NCBI RefSeq assembly: GCF_030537745.1
Contig: NZ_JAUNVI010000017.1
Location: 12,710-47,935 of the forward strand
Origin: Ornithinimicrobium sp.
GTDB lineage: Bacteria; Actinomycetota; Actinomycetes; Actinomycetales; Dermatophilaceae
Length of the DNA: 35,226 nucleotides
Direction: 5' to 3'
A program made the position numbers and the translations under genes. A model generated the notes under the pieces. It worked only from the letters and a program-made list of their open reading frames with translations, did no database searches and had not been told where the DNA came from. Each line of letters begins with the position of its first letter. Positions within the stretch are counted from its first letter, which is position 1. Below are positions 1 to 7,854 of the stretch, one piece after another.

Positions 1-1
1 G

Positions 2-1507
2 TTGGAGGACACCCCCTTGGAGGACGCGCTGATGCTGTTGCGCGCCGCCCAGGAATTGACCGCCATCGACGACGTCGGAGAGCTCCTGCGACGCGCAGTG
101 GTCCTCACGCGTCGAGCCACGGGCGCAGAGGTCGTCCTGCTCGGGATCGAGGACGAGACGCACCCGGGGACGTTCTCCAAGATCCTCACCCCCGACGGGG
201 AGGCCAGTGCGGCCGATGCGGCCACGTGGGAAAGCTCCCAGCCCGACGATGAGGACCGCGACCGCCTCCTGCGGGTCCCGGTGCGCGTCGGGGAGCAGGA
301 GTTCGCCACCCTGATGGTCGGGAGTTGGCCTCGACCGCCCGATCGCGGCGCGCGGCTGATGGTCGAGGCGGTCGCGGTCGCCCTGGGATCACGCTTGGAC
401 GCGCTGCGCGCACGACGCGTCAGCGAGCTGCACGAGCAGGTCATGCGGACCGTGTGGGAGTTGGATCGCACCCTCATCCAGGAGGTCGACCTGGACGTCA
501 CCCTCCCGTTGTTCGCCGATCGCGTGCGCGAGCTCAGCACCGCGCGGGTCGTCGCTCTCGTCGGGATGGCGGAGACCGGGCCGCGGGTGCTCGCTTCCTC
601 CGGGAGCGAGGCCGGACCAGTGCTCAGTGAGCTCGCTCCCGACATCGAGCCGGTGCTGCGGGATCGTCGTGCGCACCACTGGAGCACGCTGTCGAGAACA
701 AGCACCCACCCGGGGGCCACCGCCTCTACCACGCGATGCACCAGCCTCGTACCGCTCGACACGCGGGACCGTTCTCCGGTGGTTCTGGTGGTGCACGACT
801 GGTTGCCTTCCTCCGGGGTCAACCAGCAGCAGGTCCGCGACGCCCTGAGCACCCTGGCCCTGCACGCCTCGGTGATCCTGGACCGGGAGCGCGGCGAGCG
901 CGAGCACGACCTGCTCACGGTGCTTGAGGACCGTGACCGGATCGCCCGCGACCTGCACGACCTGGTCATCCAACGGCTCTTCGCTGTCGGGCTCACCTTG
1001 CAGGGAGCCAGCCGACGCGCCGGCAACGCCGAGGTGATCGAACGGCTCGAGGGTGCCGTGGCCGAGCTCGACCAGACCATCCGCGACATCCGCGCCACCA
1101 TCTTCGAGCTGCGGCACCGTCCGGGGGCGGGCAGCTTCCGGGCCGATCTGCGGGCCCTGATCGAGTCCTACGGAGCGACGTTGGGCTTCGCGCCCCTCAT
1201 CTCCCTGCTCGGCCCCCTGGACTCGGTGGCCGACGACGAAGTGCACAGCCAGGTCCTGATGGTCGTGCGCGAGGCGCTGTCCAATGTAGTGCGGCACGCG
1301 CGCGCGACCTCGGTGGCGGTCGCGGCCGAGGCGACGGCCGAGTCATTGACCATCATCGTGCAGGACGACGGAGTGGGGATCGGTGTCGGCGCGTTGGAGA
1401 GCGGGTTGAGCAACGTCCGGGCGCGGGCCCGCGAACGCGAGGGTGCCGTGGAGCTGACGGCGATCCAGCCCCACGGCACGCACCTGCGATGGTCGATCCC
1501 GGTCTGA
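2..1507 (+). CDS. GAF-domain sensor histidine kinase, DevS/DosS-like (5' end possibly cut by window)
   Basis: Probable cytoplasmic sensor kinase of the NarL/DevS class that would phosphorylate a LuxR-type response regulator. Visible order (501 residues from a TTG at base 2): a short GAF-like domain about 15-135, a second GAF-like domain about 140-295, a HisKA_3 dimerisation domain with the H-box RDRIARDLHD (phospho-acceptor His319), and a HATPase_c domain with the N-box around Asn428 and the G1 box DDGVGI at 455-460. No membrane segment is seen. M. tuberculosis DevS is longer at the N-terminus and only one base precedes this TTG, so the true start may lie outside the window. The first GAF lacks a histidine where I would align the DevS haem ligand: the segment before RLLRVPVRV is acidic. 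It is convergent with the usp gene, 4 bases away. The DevR-like regulator at 3070-3735 is the obvious partner candidate, by inference. Confidence 0.85.
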   Translation: MEDTPLEDALMLLRAAQELTAIDDVGELLRRAVVLTRRATGAEVVLLGIEDETHPGTFSKILTPDGEASAADAATWESSQPDDEDRDRLLRVPVRVGEQEFATLMVGSWPRPPDRGARLMVEAVAVALGSRLDALRARRVSELHEQVMRTVWELDRTLIQEVDLDVTLPLFADRVRELSTARVVALVGMAETGPRVLASSGSEAGPVLSELAPDIEPVLRDRRAHHWSTLSRTSTHPGATASTTRCTSLVPLDTRDRSPVVLVVHDWLPSSGVNQQQVRDALSTLALHASVILDRERGEREHDLLTVLEDRDRIARDLHDLVIQRLFAVGLTLQGASRRAGNAEVIERLEGAVAELDQTIRDIRATIFELRHRPGAGSFRADLRALIESYGATLGFAPLISLLGPLDSVADDEVHSQVLMVVREALSNVVRHARATSVAVAAEATAESLTIIVQDDGVGIGVGALESGLSNVRARAREREGAVELTAIQPHGTHLRWSIPV

Positions 1508-1511
1508 GCGG

Positions 1512-2402
1512 CTAGACCACGGCCACCGGACACTGGGCGTACTCCACTACCGAGCACGCGCGCCAGCCTCGCGGTAGGACCAGCAGGTCGGCACCCTCAG
1601 CGTGATCCAGCAGCGCCGCGACCGGGTGACGGTCGGTGGCGACGGGCAGGACCTCTACCCCTGGATAGGCTGCGCGCAGGAGCGTGACCCGCTCGGCGAG
1701 CTCTCCTTCGGCCCGCGCCGCGTACTCGCTCCATACCTGCGAGATGGCGCGGCCCTCCAGGGCCTCGCCCGCCCCGACGGACCACGCCAGGATCACGACG
1801 ACCGGACGATCGTCCCGCTCCGCCCTGGTCATCGCCAGGGTCAGCGCTGCCTCTTGATCGGCCACGCTTTCGGAGCCATCGGCGCAACCATCGGCAGGAT
1901 CGGCAGGGCTGATGTCCACCACGATCGCGGCCCGGTCCGGGACCTTGGCAGCGTCCCATCCGCTAGGGACCACGACCATCGGCGGGCCAGCCCGGTGGAC
2001 GAGCATCCTGGCGGTGGAGCCGAGCCGCAAGCGGGTGAACCCACCTGCGCCTCGACGGCCCACGACGACCAGGCTGCTCCCGCGACCTTCGTCATGATCG
2101 GGGTCTTCGGACCCCTGGGAGCACTCGGCGGCAGCTTGCCTCAATGCCTGCGCAGCGCCTGTGCTCACGACCTGGCTGCTGGGTCGAAGATCCCCGTCGA
2201 GCTTGGCTACCACGGCAGCTGCTCGATGGATCATGGCTCTCCCGCCGGCAGCGCTCGCGCCTTGTCCGGAGTCGTGCACCAAGACCAGGTGGCTGGAAGA
2301 CGACGCTGCCTCCGCAGCCGCCCAGGCGACTGCGGAGGCATTGCGTCCTGATCCGTCCACGCCGACGAGCACTGACCGGTTGGTCTGCACTGTGGCGCTC
2401 AT
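1512..2402 (-). CDS. Universal stress protein, tandem UspA domains
   Basis: Two UspA-type domains in 296 residues, the usual size for actinobacterial tandem Usp proteins such as Rv2623 or Rv3134c. The N-terminal domain begins SVLVGVDGSGRNASAVAWA and carries the ATP-binding signature G-2X-G-9X-G-S in GRRGAGGFTRLRLGS. The C-terminal domain ends LLVLPRGWRACSVVEYAQ and has lost that signature, so probably only domain 1 binds nucleotide. Family members bind ATP and act in dormancy, hypoxia or stress adaptation; the exact role here is unknown. The ATG lies 6 bases after the stop of the DoxX-family gene, so the two are probably cotranscribed. In mycobacteria similar usp genes belong to the DosR regulon, which fits the DevR/DevS-like neighbours. 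Confidence 0.88.
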   Translation of the reverse strand: MSATVQTNRSVLVGVDGSGRNASAVAWAAAEAASSSSHLVLVHDSGQGASAAGGRAMIHRAAAVVAKLDGDLRPSSQVVSTGAAQALRQAAAECSQGSEDPDHDEGRGSSLVVVGRRGAGGFTRLRLGSTARMLVHRAGPPMVVVPSGWDAAKVPDRAAIVVDISPADPADGCADGSESVADQEAALTLAMTRAERDDRPVVVILAWSVGAGEALEGRAISQVWSEYAARAEGELAERVTLLRAAYPGVEVLPVATDRHPVAALLDHAEGADLLVLPRGWRACSVVEYAQCPVAVV

Positions 2403-2408
2403 GGCCAG

Positions 2409-2954
2409 TCAGCGCAGGTAGTTAGGAGCGATGGTCTTCCACATCTTGCCGAGGCCGAGGTACTCCCAGGAGGCGGGGATGGCCGCGATGACGAGCAGGA
2501 TGAGGGCGCCGGTGATGTGGTCGTCCAGGAAGGGGTTGGTCATGACCGGGAGCGAAGCTCCGTACATGAACAGGTACATCAGCACGCCAGCCAGTGCGCC
2601 GACGCGGGCACCCATCCCGGTGATCAGCGTAACGCCGATCCCCAGCAGACCGATCATGAACAGCCAGTCCAGGGCACCAATGCCGGCCCAGGAGTTGTAG
2701 AGACCAGCCAGCGGACCCTCGACGCCACTGAGGTAGCCGGTGGTCGGAGAACCACCGTTGAGCCAGGCGCGCTCCGATGGCGTGGCGCGACCCAGGCCGA
2801 ACAGCTTGTCCAGGAACGCCCAGAGGAAGATGAAGCCAAAGGCGATGCGCGTCAGGCCCAGCATGAAACCACCGGCCTCTGGCAGCACGTGCTTCTCTTC
2901 GAACACCTGCGGCGTGTCCATGTCGCGGTCGAGAACACGATCGGTGTGGGTCAT
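2409..2954 (-). CDS. DoxX-family membrane protein
   Basis: A 181-residue integral membrane protein of the DoxX/DoxD (thiosulfate:quinone oxidoreductase subunit-like) family. After a roughly 30-residue polar N-terminus come about four hydrophobic segments: LGLTRIAFGFIFLWAFLDKL, the segment around WLFMIGLLGIGVTLI, the one around GALAGVLMYLFMYGA, and ITGALILLVIAAIPASW. The motif AWLNGGSPTTGYLSG and the NPFLDDH segment are typical of actinobacterial members. The ATG at 2954 is preferred over an in-frame ATG 18 bases upstream because AAGGAG (2964-2969) sits 9 bases before it and overlaps the upstream option. The usp gene follows after 6 bases. The substrate cannot be read from sequence; a link to quinone or redox stress is inferred from family and neighbours. 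The promoter is probably in the 115-base gap that holds the DosR-like box. Confidence 0.8.
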   Translation of the reverse strand: MTHTDRVLDRDMDTPQVFEEKHVLPEAGGFMLGLTRIAFGFIFLWAFLDKLFGLGRATPSERAWLNGGSPTTGYLSGVEGPLAGLYNSWAGIGALDWLFMIGLLGIGVTLITGMGARVGALAGVLMYLFMYGASLPVMTNPFLDDHITGALILLVIAAIPASWEYLGLGKMWKTIAPNYLR

Positions 2955-3031
2955 TTCAGCCAGCTCCTTCATGAGTTGTCGTATGTTGCTAAGTACAGAC
3001 TCTCAGCCTCCGACCTCATGTAGTAGAGGCG

Positions 3032-3063
3032 CAGGTCCGGACCTGGGCGGGACCAAGGTCCCG
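3032..3063 (-). promoter_or_regulatory. DosR-box-like dyad with adjacent palindrome
   Basis: Two dyads lie in the gap between the response regulator and the DoxX-family gene. At 3048-3063 is CGGGACCAAGGTCCCG, 7-bp perfect arms around AA. It matches the core of the mycobacterial DosR consensus (GGGACT-WW-AGTCCC) except one base on each side of the centre. At 3032-3045 is CAGGTCCGGACCTG, a perfect 14-bp palindrome. The centres are 17 bp apart. They sit about 80-110 bases upstream of the DoxX start and directly after the regulator's stop codon. Best reading: a binding site for a DevR-like regulator controlling doxX-usp. Alternative: hairpins ending transcription of the regulator, though no U-run follows. 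Confidence 0.5.
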
Positions 3064-3069
3064 ACCTCG

Positions 3070-3735
3070 CTACTTGTTGAAGAGCTTGGCGCCCAGGACG
3101 GCCGCCTGGGTACGTCGCTGCAGGCCCAGCTTGGCCAGCACGTTGGTGACGTAATTCTTGACGGTCTTCTCGGCAAGGAAGAGCGTCTGCGCGATCTGGC
3201 GGTTGGTCATCCCGTCGGCGATGAGATCGAGGATGCGACGCTCCTGCTCGGTGAGGAGGGCCAGCTTGTCAGTCGCAGGGTCACCATGGCGCAGCCGCTC
3301 CATCACCTTGGTCACCAGCGTCGGGTCGATGAGGGAGCGTCCTGCGGCGATGCTGCGGATGCCGTCGACCAGGTCGGTGCCAGCGATCTGTTTGAGGACA
3401 TAACCGTCCGCACCAGCCATGATCGAGGCAAACAGTGCCTCGTCGTCGTCATAGCTGGTCAGGATCAGCGCCCTGATGGAAGGGTTGGCGGCACGCACGT
3501 CGCGGCAGACCTCGACGCCGGAGCCGTCGGGGAGCCGGCCGTCGAGCACCGCCACGTCCGGCGCGAGGGCGATGATCTCGGCAACCGCCCGCACCGCGCT
3601 GCCGGACTCCCCCACGATCTCCAGGTCGGGCTCGGCGGAGAGCAGGTCGTGCAGGCCGCGACGCACCAACTCGTGATCGTCCAGGAGATAGACCCGGACG
3701 GGGGCAGGGGCTTGGCGCTCTGGCACGGGCTTCAA
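3070..3735 (-). CDS. LuxR/NarL-family response regulator, DevR/DosR-like
   Basis: A 221-residue regulator with a receiver domain (about 13-130) and a C-terminal LuxR HTH (about 160-215). Receiver landmarks: acidic pair Asp19-Asp20, phospho-acceptor Asp65 in VAVLDGRLPDG, Thr93 and Lys115. The recognition helix LAEKTVKNYV is, as I recall it, the same as in M. tuberculosis DevR. Asp65, Thr93, Lys115, Lys190, Lys193 and Asn194 all sit 11 residues after their DevR counterparts (54, 82, 104, 179, 182, 183), so DevR-like DNA specificity is likely. The TTG start overlaps the stop of the polyprenyl synthase gene as TTGA, suggesting translational coupling; a GTG three codons later is the alternative. 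No convincing Shine-Dalgarno precedes the TTG. It is the last gene of the nuo run. Confidence 0.88.
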   Translation of the reverse strand: MKPVPERQAPAPVRVYLLDDHELVRRGLHDLLSAEPDLEIVGESGSAVRAVAEIIALAPDVAVLDGRLPDGSGVEVCRDVRAANPSIRALILTSYDDDEALFASIMAGADGYVLKQIAGTDLVDGIRSIAAGRSLIDPTLVTKVMERLRHGDPATDKLALLTEQERRILDLIADGMTNRQIAQTLFLAEKTVKNYVTNVLAKLGLQRRTQAAVLGAKLFNK

Positions 3736-4790
3736 CTCGCGCGGAGCGCGACGCCGTCGACCAGAGACCGCAGGGCTTGGACCGCGGGCCCTTCAGGCAG
3801 TCCGTCCAGGAGGGCGCGGGCGTCCAGCGCGACCCGCCGGGTGTGGTCGAGCGCCTGGTCCATGGCCGGGTGCGCGCGCAGCAGCCCGAGTGCTTCATCG
3901 AGCTCGGTCGGGTCGCTGATGGGCCCACGCGTGAGCTCCAGGAGGCGTGCGTCGGCGGGGTCCGCGGAGGTGCGGGCATAGAGGACCGGCAGCGTCGCCT
4001 TGCCCTCGCGCAGGTCCGTGCCGGGAGTTTTTCCCGACGTGCCGGCCCCCGAGCTGACGTCGAGCAGATCGTCTGCCAGCTGGAAGACCACGCCCAACTT
4101 CTCGCCATAGTTCGTCAGCGTCACCACGGTGGCGTCGTCGCACCCTCCGAAGAGGCCCCCGTAGCGAGCAGCGGTGGCGATCAGAGCCCCCGTCTTGTCG
4201 GCGAGGATGTCCAGGTAGGCAGACACTGCGGCGGCGTCCTGTGCGTCACCGGCCAGGGCGGCACCGTGGCCGCTCTGGCTGGCGGTCTGCAGGTCGTCAC
4301 GGATCTGCCCTGCGCACAGCCGCACGAAAGTCTGCGCCTGGATCTTCACGGCTTCCGGGCCAAGGTCTGCCACGACGGCCGAGGCGGTCCCGAAGAGCAG
4401 GTCCCCCACCAGGATGGCGGTGGAGTTGCCGTAGCGGGCGTTGGCGCTAGGGACGCCGCGGCGAAGGTCGGCCTCGTCCATGACGTCGTCGTGGTAAAGG
4501 CTGGCCAGGTGGGTCAGCTCGACGCCGACGGCAGCCTCGACCACCTCAGCGTTCCAGCCGGTGCCGACCTCGCTGGCTAGCAGGGTCAGGAGCGGGCGGA
4601 ACCTTTTGCCCCCGGCTGCCGCCAGATGTCCGGACGCCTCGGCAATGAAGGGGTCCTCGTGGTCGACGACCTGCAGGAGCCGAGCCGAGACCGCGGCCAT
4701 GCCGTCCGCCACCCGCGCCTGCAGCTGCTCGTCCACGCCGGGAATCACCGTGACGGTAGTCGCTGCGGGGTTCGTCGGGCGCGAGCTCAC
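3732..4790 (-). CDS. Long-chain polyprenyl (E)-diphosphate synthase
   Basis: A trans-isoprenyl diphosphate synthase of 352 residues that condenses isopentenyl diphosphate onto an allylic primer, probably to make the menaquinone side chain. Seen: GGKRFRP at 60-66; the first aspartate-rich motif DDVMD at 101-105 followed by a basic RR; the second, DDLLD, at 240-244; and DLREGKATLPVL near 259-270. The DDxxD spacing is that of medium/long-chain synthases. The GTG at 4790 forms GTGA with the nuoN stop (4-base overlap); a longer upstream reading lies inside nuoN and is not credible. It overlaps the response regulator by 4 bases. Chain length cannot be predicted safely. The context with nuo and men genes argues for quinone rather than carotenoid synthesis. 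Confidence 0.9.
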   Translation of the reverse strand: MSSRPTNPAATTVTVIPGVDEQLQARVADGMAAVSARLLQVVDHEDPFIAEASGHLAAAGGKRFRPLLTLLASEVGTGWNAEVVEAAVGVELTHLASLYHDDVMDEADLRRGVPSANARYGNSTAILVGDLLFGTASAVVADLGPEAVKIQAQTFVRLCAGQIRDDLQTASQSGHGAALAGDAQDAAAVSAYLDILADKTGALIATAARYGGLFGGCDDATVVTLTNYGEKLGVVFQLADDLLDVSSGAGTSGKTPGTDLREGKATLPVLYARTSADPADARLLELTRGPISDPTELDEALGLLRAHPAMDQALDHTRRVALDARALLDGLPEGPAVQALRSLVDGVALRAS

Positions 4791-6325
4791 CGCAGGAAGG
4801 CAGACGTGCTCTGAGCGAGGTCCAGCAAAGGCGCGGGCAGGATGCCCAGACCGAGCGTCACCGCGAGCCCGACGACGACGACCACCGTGGTCAGGATCGA
4901 GGGTGTCGCCACCACGGTGTCGCCGACCTCGTCCCCGAGCCACATCTGCACGACGAGCTTGAAGTAGATGTAGGCCGTGACCGCGCTGGCGAGCACGCCG
5001 ATAACTGCCAGCCAGGCATAGCCCTGGCTGATGGCGGCGGTGAAGACGGCGAACTTGCCGGTGAATCCGGACGTCAACGGGATGCCGGCGAAGGCGAGCA
5101 TCAAGAAGGTGAAGCCGGCTGCCATCCACGGTGCGCGCTTGCCCAACCCGGACCACTGGCCGATCTGGCTGGCCTCGGTGCCCGAGGAGCGGACCATGGC
5201 GACGTAGGCGAAGGCCGGAATCGTCATGAAGCCGTAGGCGAAGAGGTAGAAGATCACCGAGGTGATCCCGGCCTGATCCATCGCGATGAGGCCGGTGAGC
5301 ACGAAGCCCGCGTGCGCGATGGAGGAGTAGGCCAAGATGCGCTTGACGTCCGTCTGGACCACCGAGATCACGGCCCCGACGATCATGGTGAGGGCCGCGA
5401 CGACGGCGAGGATGGGCTGCCATTCTAGGCGTGCACCCTCGACGGCCACGTAGAACACTCGCAGCATCGCGCCGAAGGCGGCGACCTTGGTGCCCGCGGC
5501 CATGAAGCCGGTCACCGCGGTCGGGGCGCCCTGGTAGACGTCGGGGGTCCAGGCGTGGAACGGGACCGCCCCCACCTTGAAGAGCAGTCCGACGGCGACC
5601 AGGAGGATGCCGGGGACCAACAAACCGTCCATCCCGACGCTGCTGGAGATGGCGTCCGCGATGTCACCGAAGCGCATCGAGCCTGCATAACCGTAGAGCA
5701 GCACCGCGCCGAAGAGGTAGAACGCCGAGCTGAACGACCCGAGCAGGAAGTACTTGAGCGCGGCTTCCTGGGAGAGCAGGCGGCGACGGCGGGCCAGGCC
5801 GGTAAGGATGTAGAGCGGCAGCGACAGGGTCTCCAGCGCGATGAAGAGCACCAGGAGGTCGTTGGCGGAGACGAAGAGCATCAGTCCAGCCGTGCACAGC
5901 ATCATCAGGGGGAAGATCTCGGTGGTCGTGCCGCCCAGCCGGCCGGCGTAGGCCTCCTCTGCCGAGCCGGGGGTCGCGGCACCCGCCTGCGTGAAGGCGT
6001 CGGCGTGCTGGCCGCCGAAGCGCTCGGCCATGACGAGCAGACCCATCAGGGCCAGCAGCACGATCAGCGCCTGCAGGATGAGGGCAGGGCCGTCGATGGC
6101 CACCGCGTCCGCCGCCGTCAGGGTCTGGTGCTTGGGACCGAGCACGGTGATCGCCACGAACGCCAGCACGAGGGTGGCCACGGCCAGCGGCAGCTGCACG
6201 GCATACCGCGCGGTGCGTCCGATGAAGCCCTCGGCGAGGACGCCGAGGAGTCCACCGACGTAGACGATGATCAACGGCAGGAGCGCCAGGAAGTTGATGT
6301 CCGGTGCATTGAACAGGTCAGTCAT
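4787..6325 (-). CDS. nuoN: NADH-quinone oxidoreductase subunit N
   Basis: Antiporter-like proton-pumping subunit of the complex I membrane arm, 512 residues with about 14 hydrophobic segments. Landmarks: the TM5-type glutamate Glu165 in FIALETLSLPLYIL, Lys191 in the EAALKYFLLGSFSSAF segment, and LLFKVGAVPFHAWTPDVY, which carries the central lysine and the broken-helix motif of the Nuo/Mrp family. The ATG at 6325 shares one base with the nuoM stop (TGATG). The gene ends in a GTGA overlap with the polyprenyl synthase gene. There is a polar loop of about 35 residues after residue 100 (AERFGGQHADAFTQAG and onward). No missing key residue was noticed. Confidence 0.96.
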   Translation of the reverse strand: MTDLFNAPDINFLALLPLIIVYVGGLLGVLAEGFIGRTARYAVQLPLAVATLVLAFVAITVLGPKHQTLTAADAVAIDGPALILQALIVLLALMGLLVMAERFGGQHADAFTQAGAATPGSAEEAYAGRLGGTTTEIFPLMMLCTAGLMLFVSANDLLVLFIALETLSLPLYILTGLARRRRLLSQEAALKYFLLGSFSSAFYLFGAVLLYGYAGSMRFGDIADAISSSVGMDGLLVPGILLVAVGLLFKVGAVPFHAWTPDVYQGAPTAVTGFMAAGTKVAAFGAMLRVFYVAVEGARLEWQPILAVVAALTMIVGAVISVVQTDVKRILAYSSIAHAGFVLTGLIAMDQAGITSVIFYLFAYGFMTIPAFAYVAMVRSSGTEASQIGQWSGLGKRAPWMAAGFTFLMLAFAGIPLTSGFTGKFAVFTAAISQGYAWLAVIGVLASAVTAYIYFKLVVQMWLGDEVGDTVVATPSILTTVVVVVGLAVTLGLGILPAPLLDLAQSTSAFLR

Positions 6326-7854
6326 CAGCGGCCAGTCCCCTCAGCGGTAGCAGTATCGATGGCTGGGGCAGGCGCGGGGACCCCGACGTAGTTGAGCGTC
6401 TGCTCCACGGCCGGCTCGAGCACGTCGAGCACGGGCTTGGGGAAGAAACCGAGCAGGAGGAAGGCTGCGATGAGAGGCGCCACCACCCACTTCTCCCGAC
6501 CCGTCATGTCGGGGACGTCAGAGCGCTGCGGATCGGGACCGGTCGCAACCCGCTTGTACATCCACAGGATGTAGGTGGAGGACAAGATCACCCCGGTCGC
6601 GGCGAGGACACCTACCCAGGCGTGCCGTTGGAAGACGCCGACGATGACGTAGAACTCGCTGATGAAGGAGTTCAGGCCAGGCAGGGCTAGCCCCGACATA
6701 CCAGCGAACAGCAGCGATCCCGCGATGAGCGGGGTGGTCTTCTGCCAGCCACCGAAGTCGCGGATATCCCGCGAGCCGCGCCGGGAGACCATCATGCCCG
6801 CGATGAGGAAGAGCCCGGCCGTGGTGAACCCGTGGTTGACCATGTAGAGCGTCGCGCCAGCCTGGCTGATCGTGGTGAAGGCGAAGATGCCCAGCACGAT
6901 AAAGCCGAAGTGGCTGATCGAGGTGTAGGCGATCAGGCGATAGAGGTCATGCTCACCGATCGCCATGAAGGCGCCCACCGCCATCGAGATGAGGGCAAAC
7001 GCGAGGATCACCGGGGTAGCCCACTGGCTGGCCTCCGGGAAGAAGGACAGGCAGAACCGGATCATCCCGTAGGTGCCGACCTTGTCCATGATGCCGACCA
7101 GCAGCACCGAGGTGGCGGGCTTGGCCTGCTCGGCAGCCTGGGGCAGCCAGGTGTGCAAGGGCCACATCGGCGCCTTGATGGCAAAGGGGATGAAGAACCC
7201 GAGGAAGAGCCAACGACCCATGCCGGTGGACATGTTCAGTCCAGTCAGGCTGCTCACCAGGAAACCCTCGGTGCCGCGGGGGCCAACCAGGTAGAGACCG
7301 ATCATCGCGACGAGGAGGATCGCGCCGCCGAGGAGGGAGTACAGCAAGAACACCATGGCGGCACGCTTGCGCGCAGACCCGCCGAACATGCCGATCAGGA
7401 AGTAGACCGGCAGCAGCATGGCCTCGAAGAAGACATAGAAGAGGAAGACGTCGGTCGCCGCGAAGACACCGGTCATGATCGAGGCCAGGGTCAGCATCAA
7501 TGCGAAATAGCCGTGCTGGCGTCGCCCCGTGGCGGGGACGTCGTTCCAGGCGGCCAGGATGCAGACCGGCACCAAAATGAGGTTGAGCAAAATCATCGTC
7601 AGCGCGATGCCGTCGACGCCGAGCGCGTAGGAGACGCCGAACTGCGGGATCCAGGCGTGCTGCTCGGCGAGCTGGAACTGCTCGCCCGAACCGAGCTTGT
7701 ATTGCGTGGCGGCGGCGACACCGACGGCGAGCGCGGCCAGCGAGAACGCCAGAGACACGGGCCGGACGGCGGTCGAGGACCGCGGCAGCAGCGCCACGAC
7801 CGCTGCACCGAGCAGCGGCAGCACCAGCAGCGTGGTCAACCAGGGAAAGTTCAT
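6325..7854 (-). CDS. nuoM: NADH-quinone oxidoreductase subunit M
   Basis: Proton-pumping membrane subunit, 509 residues from the ATG at 7854. That ATG overlaps the nuoL stop by one base (TGATG); an in-frame TTG 15 bases upstream lies inside nuoL and is less likely. Key residues are in place: Glu144 in FFEAMLLPVYFLIG (the same number as E. coli NuoM Glu144), Lys227 in AIKAPMWPLHTWLP and Lys258 in GIMDKVGTYGM. The N-terminus MNFPWLTTLLVLPLLGA is a membrane segment typical of NuoM. The C-terminal 30 residues are a polar, Ala/Pro-rich tail. NuoM lies between NuoL and NuoN in the membrane arm. Confidence 0.96.
   Translation of the reverse strand: MNFPWLTTLLVLPLLGAAVVALLPRSSTAVRPVSLAFSLAALAVGVAAATQYKLGSGEQFQLAEQHAWIPQFGVSYALGVDGIALTMILLNLILVPVCILAAWNDVPATGRRQHGYFALMLTLASIMTGVFAATDVFLFYVFFEAMLLPVYFLIGMFGGSARKRAAMVFLLYSLLGGAILLVAMIGLYLVGPRGTEGFLVSSLTGLNMSTGMGRWLFLGFFIPFAIKAPMWPLHTWLPQAAEQAKPATSVLLVGIMDKVGTYGMIRFCLSFFPEASQWATPVILAFALISMAVGAFMAIGEHDLYRLIAYTSISHFGFIVLGIFAFTTISQAGATLYMVNHGFTTAGLFLIAGMMVSRRGSRDIRDFGGWQKTTPLIAGSLLFAGMSGLALPGLNSFISEFYVIVGVFQRHAWVGVLAATGVILSSTYILWMYKRVATGPDPQRSDVPDMTGREKWVVAPLIAAFLLLGFFPKPVLDVLEPAVEQTLNYVGVPAPAPAIDTATAEGTGR

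Noticed and set aside
4791-5423. Extension of the polyprenyl synthase reading frame upstream into nuoN
   Set aside because: The added 211 residues are Arg/His-rich and lie out of frame in nuoN; the GTGA overlap gives a normal-length enzyme.
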